A DNA stretch of 64,000 bases from an uncultured Bacteroidota bacterium (GCA_902602415.1 CACKQW010000002.1:62001-126000); one strand, 5' to 3'. Counted from the stretch's first letter, positions 54,986-64,000 are shown. Notes: generated by a model not told the origin, from the letters alone. Made by a program: numbers and translations.

Positions 54986-56872
54986 TTATTCAATTATAAA
55001 TTCAGATCTTCTATTTTGAGAGTGTTGATCTTTGCTGCACCCTTTTGAACAGTCAAATAATGATTCTTCCTCTCCTTTACCAACTGCTTCAAGTCTACCT
55101 TCTGCAATTCCTTTGGAAATAACATATTGAACTGTAGCATTTGCTCTTCTTTCAGAAAGCCCTTGATTGTAAGAGGAACTTCCTCTAGAATCAGTATGAG
55201 ATTCAACGATTATATTAATATCAGGATACTTTTTCATCACAGCCACTAGCTTATCAAGCTCAAATGCAGCTTTACTTGTAATGTTAAATTTATCAAAATC
55301 AAAATAGATATTGTTTAATTCAATTTTTCTTTCTACTATCAATTCTTCAATTGGATCTAGCATAATAGTTAGCATTGGAGGATCATTTTCGGTTAATTTA
55401 ACTGCAACCGACTTAGTTTCATAACCTTCTTTACTAGCAACTAAATTAAACTCATCACCACACTCTAAAATGTATGCTACCAATCCATCAGGATCTGATT
55501 CTTTTGTATTCTCAATAACTCCAGTCCCATCACTTATTGAGGTTAAAGCTGTTTCAATTGGATTATTTGTTTTTGAATCAACAATCGTAGATTCCAATAA
55601 TATATCACATATTGGTTTTATTTTTTTCAAGGCATAGATATCATCTTTACCAATTCCTCCAGGCCTATTTGAGGAAACAAATCCATTTTCATTTTCTTCG
55701 TCAATAATGAATGCGAAGTCATCAGCACCGCTATTGACGGGAATTCCAACATTTCTTACATTAGACCATTTACCGTCAATATACCTTGAATAAAATACAT
55801 CTAGTCCACCAATTCCAAGGTGTCCGTCAGACGAAAAGTACAGCACATTGTCATTACTAAAAAATGGGAAACCTTCTTGCCCTTCAGAATTAACATTTTG
55901 TCCTAAGTTTTCCACATCAGATAAGGTTCCATCATCATTGATATTAGCTTTGTAAATGTCATACATTCCAAAACCACCAGGTCTGTTTGACGAAAAATAT
56001 AAATGTTTACCGTCTGGGCTAACCATTGGATTTTTATTAGAAAAGCTTGGATCATTAATGTCTAAAGACTCAATTATATTAAACCTGTCTTTCAATTTAG
56101 TTGCCTTGTAGATGTAGGACTGTCCATATTTATTTCTATTCTCTTCACTTTTCTCAAACTCTTTTTCATAAAAACTTTCTCTAGTAAAATAGATAGTATT
56201 ACCATCTGCAGAAAAGGATAAAATTCCTTCGTGAAATTTACTGTTTAAGTCTTCTAATAAATTTGGTTCAAGGAAAGAACCTTTTTCATTAATGGTTGAA
56301 GAGTATATGTCAAGAAATGGTTCGTCATTCCAGCCATAAGATTTTCTATCGGTATTTCTTGAAGAAGTAAAGTAAATTTTCTTGTCTTTTATGATTGAGC
56401 CAAAGTCAGAATATTCACTATTTATATCAATATTTTGAATATTAAATTTTTTTCCTCTACCAATAATTTTATCAATGTAGTTAGGGGTATTTTTAAATGC
56501 AATTGCCCTTGAATCATATGGCCGCATTTCAGAAAAAGAAGACATCCATTTATTGGATTCTTTATATTTACCATTAGCTTTTAGCATTTGTGAGTATCTG
56601 TAGATCACCTCTGGATCTTTATTTTTTATAATTTTAGCATACCACTTTTCAGCTTCTTTTGAATCGTATATATTATAGTATGAATCTGCTAGCCTTTTAA
56701 TGACATAATCAGTTTCATTATCATCTTCAATTAGTTCTAAATATTTTTCTGCAGCTTTTACAAATTCAAAACGATCAAATAGTTTATCTGCTCTTTTTGT
56801 GGAACTATCTTGTGCATTAACAAATCCAAAGCTTATTAATGCAAGTACGATTATTATTAAGTTTTTTTTCAT
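54986..56872 (-). CDS. PorE-like OmpA/PD40/TPR protein of a T9SS cluster
   Basis: A 628-residue exported protein (signal to about residue 20, FGFVNAQ). Domains in order: TPR-like repeats (residues ~25-125, FEFVKAAEKYLELI, SKEAEKWYAKII), WD40-like PD40 repeats (~150-410, including SPDGKHLYFSSNRPGG and NGFVSSNRPGGIGKD), a CarboxypepD_reg-like domain (~420-505), and a C-terminal OmpA peptidoglycan-binding domain (VESHTDSRGSSSYNQGLSERR). This is the architecture of PorE of the T9SS, which couples PorP-bound complexes to peptidoglycan. It follows a PorP/SprF gene by 17 bases, and both follow T9SS substrate genes. Confidence 0.9.
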   Translation of the reverse strand: MKKNLIIIVLALISFGFVNAQDSSTKRADKLFDRFEFVKAAEKYLELIEDDNETDYVIKRLADSYYNIYDSKEAEKWYAKIIKNKDPEVIYRYSQMLKANGKYKESNKWMSSFSEMRPYDSRAIAFKNTPNYIDKIIGRGKKFNIQNIDINSEYSDFGSIIKDKKIYFTSSRNTDRKSYGWNDEPFLDIYSSTINEKGSFLEPNLLEDLNSKFHEGILSFSADGNTIYFTRESFYEKEFEKSEENRNKYGQSYIYKATKLKDRFNIIESLDINDPSFSNKNPMVSPDGKHLYFSSNRPGGFGMYDIYKANINDDGTLSDVENLGQNVNSEGQEGFPFFSNDNVLYFSSDGHLGIGGLDVFYSRYIDGKWSNVRNVGIPVNSGADDFAFIIDEENENGFVSSNRPGGIGKDDIYALKKIKPICDILLESTIVDSKTNNPIETALTSISDGTGVIENTKESDPDGLVAYILECGDEFNLVASKEGYETKSVAVKLTENDPPMLTIMLDPIEELIVERKIELNNIYFDFDKFNITSKAAFELDKLVAVMKKYPDINIIVESHTDSRGSSSYNQGLSERRANATVQYVISKGIAEGRLEAVGKGEEESLFDCSKGCSKDQHSQNRRSEFIIE

Positions 56873-56889
56873 ATTAAGTTTTTATTAGA

Positions 56890-57801
56890 TTAAAAATATC
56901 TAGGAGATCTTGAAACTTTAGCTCTAAGGTTTATATCAAAATTTATAAAAATTTCATGTGATGCTTTTGTAATAAAATTCAGCTCGGACTGAATGCTGTC
57001 ATAGGCATAACCAATCCTGACAAAATCAGAAATTAAAAAGTTTATCATTGCTGTTACTGAATCATCTGTTCTGTAACCAATTCCAAATTCTACTAAATCA
57101 TACATAAATAAATTTGCATTAATATCAACGCTGATTGGGGTATCTAAAGCGTATTTTACAAAAGCATGAGGTTTTAGTTTAAAGTCATTATTAATGTCAA
57201 AGACATATCCAGCAGCTGCAAACATATGCCTAGTTTCTGATCCAATATTATATTCATTACTATCTAAATGAATTGATTCTAAAATGTTTGGAACTGAAAA
57301 TGAGGCATAATATTTATTTGGCTTATAAAAGTAAATTCCTGCGCCTAAATTAGGAGTATTTTCATTGATATCATTTGCAAAAAATGGATCATTAGGATCA
57401 ATTAAGTCCAGGCCAATAAGACCAATATCGTGGAAAGTTGCTCCAGCTTTTAAGCCAAGTGCAAGCCTATTACTATTAGCTAATTTCAAAGTGTATGAGA
57501 AATCAAGGTATAAATTAGTTTCGCTGACTGGTCCAATTTCATCGGAAATTGCAGAAACTCCTAAACCGATATTTTTACCAACAGGTAAATGTACATTCAT
57601 AGTTGCAGTTTTTGGTGCTCCTTCAATTCCTTCCCACTGATCTCTGTATAAAATACCAATGCTGGTTGCATCAGAGGATCCTGCATATGCTGGGTTTATG
57701 ATATTCATATTATACATGTATTGTGTATATTGAGGATCTTGTTGCCCAAAACTTTGTTTTGAAAGCAAACAAAGAAGTAAAATAAAAATGGTTTTTTTCA
57801 T
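56890..57801 (-). CDS. PorP/SprF family type IX secretion outer-membrane protein
   Basis: A 303-residue beta-barrel protein with signal peptide (FILLLCLLSKQSFGQ) and the signature QQDPQYTQYMYNMNIINPAYAG right after it. It continues with LYRDQWEGIEGAPKT and regular amphipathic strands to the end. PorP/SprF proteins associate with T9SS substrates bearing type-B sorting domains and with PorE at the outer membrane; in Flavobacterium johnsoniae SprF is needed for surface localisation of the adhesin SprB. The gene lies between substrate genes and the PorE-like gene with gaps of 10 and 17 bases, so it is most likely dedicated to the two upstream adhesins. Confidence 0.93.
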   Translation of the reverse strand: MKKTIFILLLCLLSKQSFGQQDPQYTQYMYNMNIINPAYAGSSDATSIGILYRDQWEGIEGAPKTATMNVHLPVGKNIGLGVSAISDEIGPVSETNLYLDFSYTLKLANSNRLALGLKAGATFHDIGLIGLDLIDPNDPFFANDINENTPNLGAGIYFYKPNKYYASFSVPNILESIHLDSNEYNIGSETRHMFAAAGYVFDINNDFKLKPHAFVKYALDTPISVDINANLFMYDLVEFGIGYRTDDSVTAMINFLISDFVRIGYAYDSIQSELNFITKASHEIFINFDINLRAKVSRSPRYF

Positions 57802-57811
57802 AGTTTCATAA

Positions 57812-60800
57812 TTAATAATTAACGTAAATCCAGCTTGTTAATGGTTCTTTGTCAGAATTGAAATAGATTATATAGAAGTAAGTTCCAACAGGTACCCTAT
57901 TACCCTCATTATCAAAACCGCACCATTGATCAACGTATTCATTTAGCTCGTAAATTTTAGTACCGTATCTGTTAAATACTTCAACTTTATCAATATCTTC
58001 CTCTGCTTCCAAATGGTCAAGAATCATACAATCATTTAGTCCATCATCATTTGGTGATAGACCTTGAGGTAAGTCAACGCAGTAACTATTTACATAAAAA
58101 TCAACATTAATGGTTGTACTGTTCCAACAGTAGGTTACATCATCAAATACTGTTACCGTAAATTCACCAAATTCTTCAGCACTATCACTAAGGAAATAAG
58201 TATTTTCAGGCCCGGTTTGAATATCTACTCCATCCAAAGTCCAAATGTAGGTAAGGGGATTGAGTAAATCACTATTAAGTACATCTACTTCAAGTGTAAA
58301 GCCCTCGTTAGCACATTTAACAATGTCATTGGTTACCGGAATAATATTTGGAACTTCAAAAAATTCTACTAAAATGTCATCAGAGTAGGTGCAATTTGTA
58401 TTGTCTACCGTGATTGTAGCACTATAAAATGCTGTTTGGTTTACAACAAGTGTATCCTCGTTTTGGCCGTCAATAAGAGATCCATCCATGAACCATTCAA
58501 TAGTAGAGTTATTTGGAAGTGGACTAGCATCTAGAGTAATTTCTTGGCCAGCACACAAAGCATTTCCAGAGGAAACTAATATATCCTCTCCAAGATCTAA
58601 TTGACCTAAATTAAAGCTACCTCCGTCTATAAATACTGCAGAATCAAAAGCGGAGTCTAAAGCATCTGCTATTACAAGTTTGATTGTGTATAGTTCATTG
58701 GGTATTACATCAGCTTGTGCAGTTAAAACTTCTGTATGACCAATAAAATTAGTTGGACTGATTAGTGGAGGTAAGCCGCCTGCACCATAGAAGTTGCCAA
58801 ACCATTCTTCATTTACAGAATCACATCCATCATTATATTGATTATCACGAACTGTGAAAACCGAAACTGGATCATTTGTTCCAGGAACAATCGCTAGATT
58901 AGTTGTATTTCCGGAAGAATCTGTTAGCAAAAACGCAAAAGCGTCAGAGTATCCACATTGAAATGTTCCGTACTCCTCAGCTGCAAATATGTAATCAAAG
59001 CTGATACTTGTTGAAAGTGGGACAAAGTTAAACTCTACAACAGATGCATTGTTACTATCTCCTGGATTTAAAGCATCTATATAATTCTCTAAATCTGTAT
59101 CTCCAGGCCAATCAAATCCACCATCGCTAATGGTACCACTTTCTGGTCCCACTGCATTTGCTATCTCTCCGGAGGTCATAATTAATCCATTTTCAAATGG
59201 CCAAGAAGAGCCATTTGCTTCAAAATATCCAATACCATTTGTACTACCAAAATTAGTCCCAGTTGAGTAGGTCACATTAAATGCTTGATCACATTCGGAA
59301 TCAATAAGAATATCTGTTACAATTTCATCTACTGTGTAAAGTGTAGCATTAGTTAAGATCGGAGGAGGAACTGTAAACACACAAATATCAAAAGTTGAAT
59401 TAGTAAGCTCTGCAGATCCGAATGAATACACTCGAACCAGATAATTATTACCAACTGTTAAACCATTCACAGTACTGTTGTTGTCATCACTACAATAAAG
59501 TTCAGTTAAATTACTGCAATCATCTCCTTCATAAACTACATGATAGAGGTCTTGTGTATCACCAATTACATTATACAGACTGATAGCATGATTTTCAGAA
59601 ACTGCAGTAAATTCAAACCACACATCATCATCATAACTTCCAGCACAAGTGGTTAATTCTGGAGACGGGGTTGCAGCAACTAAAGTTCCGGAGCCGAATG
59701 CATCACAAGCGTCTCCATCATTTGCATCAATTGTTATTGCGCCATCACAATTATCATTTTCGGGTGGGCATGCAAATAGTTGGATGGGGCTGCTATTGAT
59801 TACGCAGTTTACATCTTCATCATTAGATACAGTAATGATTATTTCTGTTTGGAAGGGATAAGGTCCCATTTGTGTAACACCTGTTTGTGTTACATGAACT
59901 CCAGCAGATCCTTGATTGTCGGAGATACTAACGGAGCTTGCTGATCCTAGGTCTGTTATATTCACATCAATTAAGAATTGATCTCCGTTTGCACAGTCAT
60001 CAATAACTGAATACTCTGCCGATGGGTTTACACAAGTTGCACAAGCAACGGTATAGTTTATTCCATCTAGTAAGGATGTACTTCCGCCTTGACAACTTAC
60101 TGATCCGTCTGTTGATACAGAAAAGAAAATAGTATCTCCTGAAGATTGAAAAGTAAGTCCTGTGATATCTCCTGAATTTCCATATCCATTATATAATTCT
60201 GTTACTCCGTCAGAGTCTAGAATAATAAGTTCATCAAAATTATTTTCTACCGACCCGGAGTCAATAGTTAAATTTAGTACTGATCCGTCTGAGCTAACAT
60301 ATTCAAATTGAGTGGTATCACCGTCTGGGTAACAATAAGAGCTGGATACAGGACCAGCAGTACAGTCAACTAATGTAATAGCGCAGTAGTCTTGTGTGAT
60401 AGATCCGCTGCTTACAGAGCAGTTTGCATCATCATCATTAGATACTGTTAGTTGGACATCTGTATTATTTGGAAATGGACCAAACTGTACCGTTCCAGCA
60501 TTATTTATAGACTGGCTATTCCCTTGGTTGTCAGAAATAGTTAAGCTGGAAGCAGAACCTAAATCTACTACATCAGCATCTACAAAAAACTGCGGACCAT
60601 TCAAACAATCGGAAACCATTTCAAAGTTAACTTGTGGATTAATACATGTGGCGCAAGCAGCTGTAAAAGTTATTGGTAGATACCCATTTTCTGTACAGCT
60701 TACGCTGGTATCCTCATCAACAAGGACTGTTAATGAATCACCCAACGACTGAAAAGTTAACCCACTGACATCTCCACCATTTCCATAACCATTATATAAT

Positions 60801-61042
60801 TCAGAACCGTCAGAATCCAAGACGATTAATTCATCCCAGTTTAACTCAACTTGACCTTCATCAATAGAAAGATTCAACGCACTGCCGTCATTACTAGTGA
60901 TAACAAAAGAGTTATCATCACCAGTCATGTAACAAAATGTAGTTGAGACAGGTCCAGCACTACAATCAACAGAAATATTTTCTTGGGTAAATAAATAGCT
61001 AGTTGAAATAAAAAATAAAAAAAGAAAAAATAATTTTTTCAT
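57812..61042 (-). CDS. giant T9SS type-B substrate with CUB-like repeats and choice-of-anchor-L domain
   Basis: A 1076-residue exported protein with signal peptide (LFFLFLFFISTSYLFTQ). Two copies of a ~200-residue Cys-containing module occupy about residues 23-222 and 223-426; each combines a CUB-like part (NGYGNSGDITGLTFQS) and an Ig-like part (ITDLGSASSVSISDNQGS). A PPC-like domain (DDDVWFEFTAVS) follows, then a choice-of-anchor-L domain (~600-820, FDYIFAAEEYGTF), Ig-like repeats, and a gliding-motility type C-terminal sorting domain (PQGLSPNDDGLNDCMI, VEVFNRYGTKIYE, VPVGTYFYII). It is probably a surface adhesin. Bases 59739-60627 are nearly identical to the neighbouring gene. Confidence 0.9.
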   Translation of the reverse strand: MKKLFFLFLFFISTSYLFTQENISVDCSAGPVSTTFCYMTGDDNSFVITSNDGSALNLSIDEGQVELNWDELIVLDSDGSELYNGYGNGGDVSGLTFQSLGDSLTVLVDEDTSVSCTENGYLPITFTAACATCINPQVNFEMVSDCLNGPQFFVDADVVDLGSASSLTISDNQGNSQSINNAGTVQFGPFPNNTDVQLTVSNDDDANCSVSSGSITQDYCAITLVDCTAGPVSSSYCYPDGDTTQFEYVSSDGSVLNLTIDSGSVENNFDELIILDSDGVTELYNGYGNSGDITGLTFQSSGDTIFFSVSTDGSVSCQGGSTSLLDGINYTVACATCVNPSAEYSVIDDCANGDQFLIDVNITDLGSASSVSISDNQGSAGVHVTQTGVTQMGPYPFQTEIIITVSNDEDVNCVINSSPIQLFACPPENDNCDGAITIDANDGDACDAFGSGTLVAATPSPELTTCAGSYDDDVWFEFTAVSENHAISLYNVIGDTQDLYHVVYEGDDCSNLTELYCSDDNNSTVNGLTVGNNYLVRVYSFGSAELTNSTFDICVFTVPPPILTNATLYTVDEIVTDILIDSECDQAFNVTYSTGTNFGSTNGIGYFEANGSSWPFENGLIMTSGEIANAVGPESGTISDGGFDWPGDTDLENYIDALNPGDSNNASVVEFNFVPLSTSISFDYIFAAEEYGTFQCGYSDAFAFLLTDSSGNTTNLAIVPGTNDPVSVFTVRDNQYNDGCDSVNEEWFGNFYGAGGLPPLISPTNFIGHTEVLTAQADVIPNELYTIKLVIADALDSAFDSAVFIDGGSFNLGQLDLGEDILVSSGNALCAGQEITLDASPLPNNSTIEWFMDGSLIDGQNEDTLVVNQTAFYSATITVDNTNCTYSDDILVEFFEVPNIIPVTNDIVKCANEGFTLEVDVLNSDLLNPLTYIWTLDGVDIQTGPENTYFLSDSAEEFGEFTVTVFDDVTYCWNSTTINVDFYVNSYCVDLPQGLSPNDDGLNDCMILDHLEAEEDIDKVEVFNRYGTKIYELNEYVDQWCGFDNEGNRVPVGTYFYIIYFNSDKEPLTSWIYVNY
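59739..60627. repeat. 889-base near-identical repeat, copy A
   Basis: This segment matches 63112-64000 base for base except at 60087 and 60095 (offset 3373), both within the same codon neighbourhood. It lies inside the T9SS substrate gene and covers residues ~142 to 435 (end of module 1, all of module 2 and the following PPENDNCDGAI junction). The base just left of the repeat (59738) already differs between copies, so that end is sharp. Confidence 0.97.
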
Positions 61043-61121
61043 AGTATCAATTTTATATAATGTTCAGTCAAAATAAATCTACTGTTATTTTTAATAAATT
61101 ACAAACCCCCATCTAGAATCT

Positions 61122-64000
61122 TTAATAGTTAATATACACCCATCCAGTTTTTTCCATATCATCATCGTATACCATGTGGAAGAAGTAAGTTCCAACAGGA
61201 AGCTTTTCACCCTCATCGGACTCTCCTTGCCAAGAATCATTATAATTCACAGTACTAAAAACTAATTTTCCATACCGATTAAATATTTTTAGACTTTTAA
61301 CATTATAACCTCGTAACTCAAAGGAATCATTATATCCATCATTATTTGGTGAAATACCCTGCGGAATTTGACATATCACTAAATCAAAATTAGTTATCCC
61401 ATAACATTCGTAAGCATCTGTATTTTCAACTCTTGCATATATTGTTTGCGGGTTAGAAATATTTTCATAAAGTTCATCCAAAGGATTATTTCCGTTTAAT
61501 GCATCCTCTTCGTTGAGATGATAGGTAATCTCAAAGTTTTCTATATTTTGATTTTCTAAGATGATTTCATTTTGACTTGAAAGATCAAAAATTTCAGTAT
61601 TGCCAGTGTTAGAAGGGTCACAAATCACATATTCAACAGGTGAAACTGGAGCTGGAATAGCACCTATAACCTCAATATTAAAACTTGAAATAGAATAACA
61701 CCCTGAGTTAGATCCAATAGCATCATTGTGTTCCACTCTTGCGAAAATTTCTTGTGGGTTATTACTATTTGTGTAATTGGTGTCCAAAGAATTAACCCCT
61801 TGCTGTGCATCAGATTGAGACTCGTGATAGGTGATTGTAAAATCGGCTGGATCTTGGGAACCTAAGATAGCACTATTTTGAAGGGCTAAATCAAAGTTTT
61901 CAATTCCATCATCACTACTATCATCACAAGTAATAATATCATCTGCAGTGAAAGCCTCAGATTGGGTGAACAAATTTACTTGTATTGCATCTTCAGCAAA
62001 AGAACCGCATTGTTCATCATAAACTATTACAGAGTATTCAGCCGTAGAAGTAACAATAAGATTAGATCCAGATTCATCAGGGATTATCACACCATTTTGG
62101 TACCATTCAAAATAATCTCCAAAAGGCGCGTCAGCCATAATTTCATAATCAGGGAATCCACAAAAAGTTTGATCACTTCCTAATTCAACTGAAATTTCTG
62201 CAACAGTAGATCCAGCACCAGTTTGCCCTGCATTTGTTTGTTCAATTTGAATCGTTCCTTGCTGATTTGAGTAGTTAGTTACAAGTAAAACATAAATTTC
62301 CCCAGATTGTGCATTTTCAATAGTTAAATTTTCAATACTTGCTGCATCATAGCTGCAATCTACTATGTTTCCGTAGGGATAAAAATTAGGGTTGGTTGTA
62401 TTGTTAGGACAATCAAAACCTGGTTCAGGACACCCCTGATCTAATACTCCCTCAGCACAAAAATCCTCACCTTGACTAAATGGCCCCCACAATACAAAAT
62501 CAACGTCCAAGAAATTTCCATTTGGATTTCCGTTATTATCAAAAGAAGTATTTTGTGTAATTTGGATATTTATATCACCAGAATCACCAATTTGAATTGT
62601 ATTCCAAGAAGGATTTGGGGTTGAGTACAAACATCCAATAGAACCTAGACTTGGATATCCAAAAATATTTGTACCATATAAAGCTCCCCCCTCTCCACAG
62701 AAGTTAGTTGCATTTTCACAGGTAGTATTTTCAGGCAAATTACTTACACAAAGATTGAAATCTACATTTTGAGGGTCATTTCCAACAGAAAAAATTCTTA
62801 TATGGTAGGTGGTTCCTACCGTTAAATCTTCAGCAATACTACTTGAGTTATTTACACAGTATAGCTCTTCCAAAGTCGAGCACAGAACATTTCCACTTCC
62901 TACATACAATGCATGGCCAAGATTTGTTGTACTTCCAACAATATCTGTTATCGAAATTAATTGTGCATTACTTGTGGCAGAAAATGAAAACCAAACATCG
63001 TCATCCATGTCAGATATACACTCACTTTCGTTTCCGGAGGGTGAGGCACTGGTAATTGTTCCACTAGTTACAATATTACATGTTAGGTCAGCGTTAACAG
63101 CTGCTTCAATCGCGCCATCACAATTATCATTTTCGGGTGGGCATGCAAATAGTTGGATGGGGCTGCTATTGATTACGCAGTTTACATCTTCATCATTAGA
63201 TACAGTAATGATTATTTCTGTTTGGAAGGGATAAGGTCCCATTTGTGTAACACCTGTTTGTGTTACATGAACTCCAGCAGATCCTTGATTGTCGGAGATA
63301 CTAACGGAGCTTGCTGATCCTAGGTCTGTTATATTCACATCAATTAAGAATTGATCTCCGTTTGCACAGTCATCAATAACTGAATACTCTGCCGATGGGT
63401 TTACACAAGTTGCACAAGCAACGGTATAGTTTATTCCATCTAGTAAGGATGTACTTCCGGCTTGACATCTTACTGATCCGTCTGTTGATACAGAAAAGAA
63501 AATAGTATCTCCTGAAGATTGAAAAGTAAGTCCTGTGATATCTCCTGAATTTCCATATCCATTATATAATTCTGTTACTCCGTCAGAGTCTAGAATAATA
63601 AGTTCATCAAAATTATTTTCTACCGACCCGGAGTCAATAGTTAAATTTAGTACTGATCCGTCTGAGCTAACATATTCAAATTGAGTGGTATCACCGTCTG
63701 GGTAACAATAAGAGCTGGATACAGGACCAGCAGTACAGTCAACTAATGTAATAGCGCAGTAGTCTTGTGTGATAGATCCGCTGCTTACAGAGCAGTTTGC
63801 ATCATCATCATTAGATACTGTTAGTTGGACATCTGTATTATTTGGAAATGGACCAAACTGTACCGTTCCAGCATTATTTATAGACTGGCTATTCCCTTGG
63901 TTGTCAGAAATAGTTAAGCTGGAAGCAGAACCTAAATCTACTACATCAGCATCTACAAAAAACTGCGGACCATTCAAACAATCGGAAACCATTTCAAAGT
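61122..64000 (-). CDS. second giant T9SS type-B substrate, 5' end outside window
   Basis: The frame is open to the right edge, so the N-terminus and signal peptide are missing; an internal ATG at 63992 lies within the shared module and is not the start. The visible ~958 residues contain the end of one and a full second CUB/Ig-like module, PPENDNCDGAI, a PPC-like domain (MDDDVWFSFSATS), a region with GDINIQITQNTSFDNNGNPN (secreted-lipase-like beta domain), two repeats of the type YEICDPSNTGNTEIFDLSSQ/ITCDDSSDDGIENFDLALQ, and a type-B sorting domain (GISPNNDGYNDSF, KIFNRYGKLVF, LPVGTYFFHM). It lies 79 bases upstream of its paralog and shares its first 293 residues with it almost exactly. Confidence 0.88.
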   Translation of the reverse strand, partial: FEMVSDCLNGPQFFVDADVVDLGSASSLTISDNQGNSQSINNAGTVQFGPFPNNTDVQLTVSNDDDANCSVSSGSITQDYCAITLVDCTAGPVSSSYCYPDGDTTQFEYVSSDGSVLNLTIDSGSVENNFDELIILDSDGVTELYNGYGNSGDITGLTFQSSGDTIFFSVSTDGSVRCQAGSTSLLDGINYTVACATCVNPSAEYSVIDDCANGDQFLIDVNITDLGSASSVSISDNQGSAGVHVTQTGVTQMGPYPFQTEIIITVSNDEDVNCVINSSPIQLFACPPENDNCDGAIEAAVNADLTCNIVTSGTITSASPSGNESECISDMDDDVWFSFSATSNAQLISITDIVGSTTNLGHALYVGSGNVLCSTLEELYCVNNSSSIAEDLTVGTTYHIRIFSVGNDPQNVDFNLCVSNLPENTTCENATNFCGEGGALYGTNIFGYPSLGSIGCLYSTPNPSWNTIQIGDSGDINIQITQNTSFDNNGNPNGNFLDVDFVLWGPFSQGEDFCAEGVLDQGCPEPGFDCPNNTTNPNFYPYGNIVDCSYDAASIENLTIENAQSGEIYVLLVTNYSNQQGTIQIEQTNAGQTGAGSTVAEISVELGSDQTFCGFPDYEIMADAPFGDYFEWYQNGVIIPDESGSNLIVTSTAEYSVIVYDEQCGSFAEDAIQVNLFTQSEAFTADDIITCDDSSDDGIENFDLALQNSAILGSQDPADFTITYHESQSDAQQGVNSLDTNYTNSNNPQEIFARVEHNDAIGSNSGCYSISSFNIEVIGAIPAPVSPVEYVICDPSNTGNTEIFDLSSQNEIILENQNIENFEITYHLNEEDALNGNNPLDELYENISNPQTIYARVENTDAYECYGITNFDLVICQIPQGISPNNDGYNDSFELRGYNVKSLKIFNRYGKLVFSTVNYNDSWQGESDEGEKLPVGTYFFHMVYDDDMEKTGWVYINY
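63112..64000. repeat. 889-base near-identical repeat, copy B (continues past the edge)
   Basis: Direct repeat of 59739-60627. The two differences (63460 and 63468) change Ser to Arg and Gly to Ala in the protein (VSCQGG in copy A, VRCQAG here). Identity runs right to the end of the window, so the full length is unknown. Confidence 0.97.

Noticed and set aside
59649-60752. Long open frames on the plus strand opposite the adhesin genes
   Set aside because: They are antisense shadows of the conserved, signal-peptide-bearing proteins; their duplicates simply follow the DNA repeat.

Overview
The window reads as chromosome of a marine, streamlined member of the Bacteroidota, class Flavobacteriia. 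The reasons are: very AT-rich DNA (roughly 30% G+C by eye, not counted); Bacteroidetes-type promoter motifs (TAnnTTTG); six TonB-dependent outer-membrane receptors; type IX secretion (T9SS) components and substrates with C-terminal sorting domains; an atpD-atpC pair separate from the other ATP synthase genes; and flavobacterial neighbourhoods such as porZ-recO and glycogen synthase/DUF4270/panC/panD/radA. Genes are tightly packed: many overlap by 1 to 11 bases, and two convergent pairs share a TTAA in their stop codons. No rRNA, tRNA, CRISPR array, transposase or phage gene was seen, and no gene-free stretch reaches 300 bases.

Layout. 1-299: end of a SnoaL-like gene. 301-774: CvpA. 875-1891: pheS. 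1888-4879: reverse operon yicC-gmk-nadD-gpsA. 5001-7589: a trans-sulfuration PLP enzyme and glutamate dehydrogenase. 7651-13433: porZ-like T9SS gene, recO, a TonB receptor and recX. 13430-15286: BtuB-like receptor. 15412-17093: umuC-umuD in the order opposite to E. coli. 17102-18890: atpD-atpC. 19049-23442: a TonB receptor and a GDSL-like lipoprotein whose expected catalytic His is Tyr. 23667-32768: a long reverse run with a glycogen synthase-like protein, DUF4270 lipoprotein, glmS, an Asn-rich lipoprotein, a DUF819 membrane protein, a 59-residue CDGSH iron-sulfur protein and another TonB receptor. 32870-46876: a long forward run (panC, panD, flippase-like membrane protein, esterase-like protein, radA, ileS, DksA-like protein, uvrC, DUF3108 protein, M23 peptidase, pgi). 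47001-54985: two related receptors flanking a secreted endonuclease/phosphatase-fold protein, then a DUF5689 lipoprotein and OsmC. 54986-64000: reverse T9SS cluster of two giant type-B substrates, a PorP/SprF protein and a PorE-like OmpA protein.

How the genes fit together. Housekeeping genes for translation, nucleotide and NAD metabolism, pantothenate, cell wall, DNA repair and ATP synthesis are interleaved with modules for handling high-molecular-weight matter at the cell surface. The receptor/endonuclease-fold/DUF5689 group looks like a nucleic-acid or phosphate-ester scavenging unit. The receptor/GDSL pair looks like a highly expressed uptake unit of unknown substrate. The last 9 kb encodes exported adhesin-like proteins with their own outer-membrane partner proteins.

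The strongest unexpected signal is an 889-base repeat, identical at 887 positions, shared by the two neighbouring T9SS substrates (59739-60627 and 63112-64000, reaching the window edge). Several proteins also lack a residue their fold normally needs: the GDSL protein (His to Tyr), the esterase-like protein (Ser to Glu), the M23 peptidase (zinc His to Cys) and the DksA-like protein (zinc cysteines).
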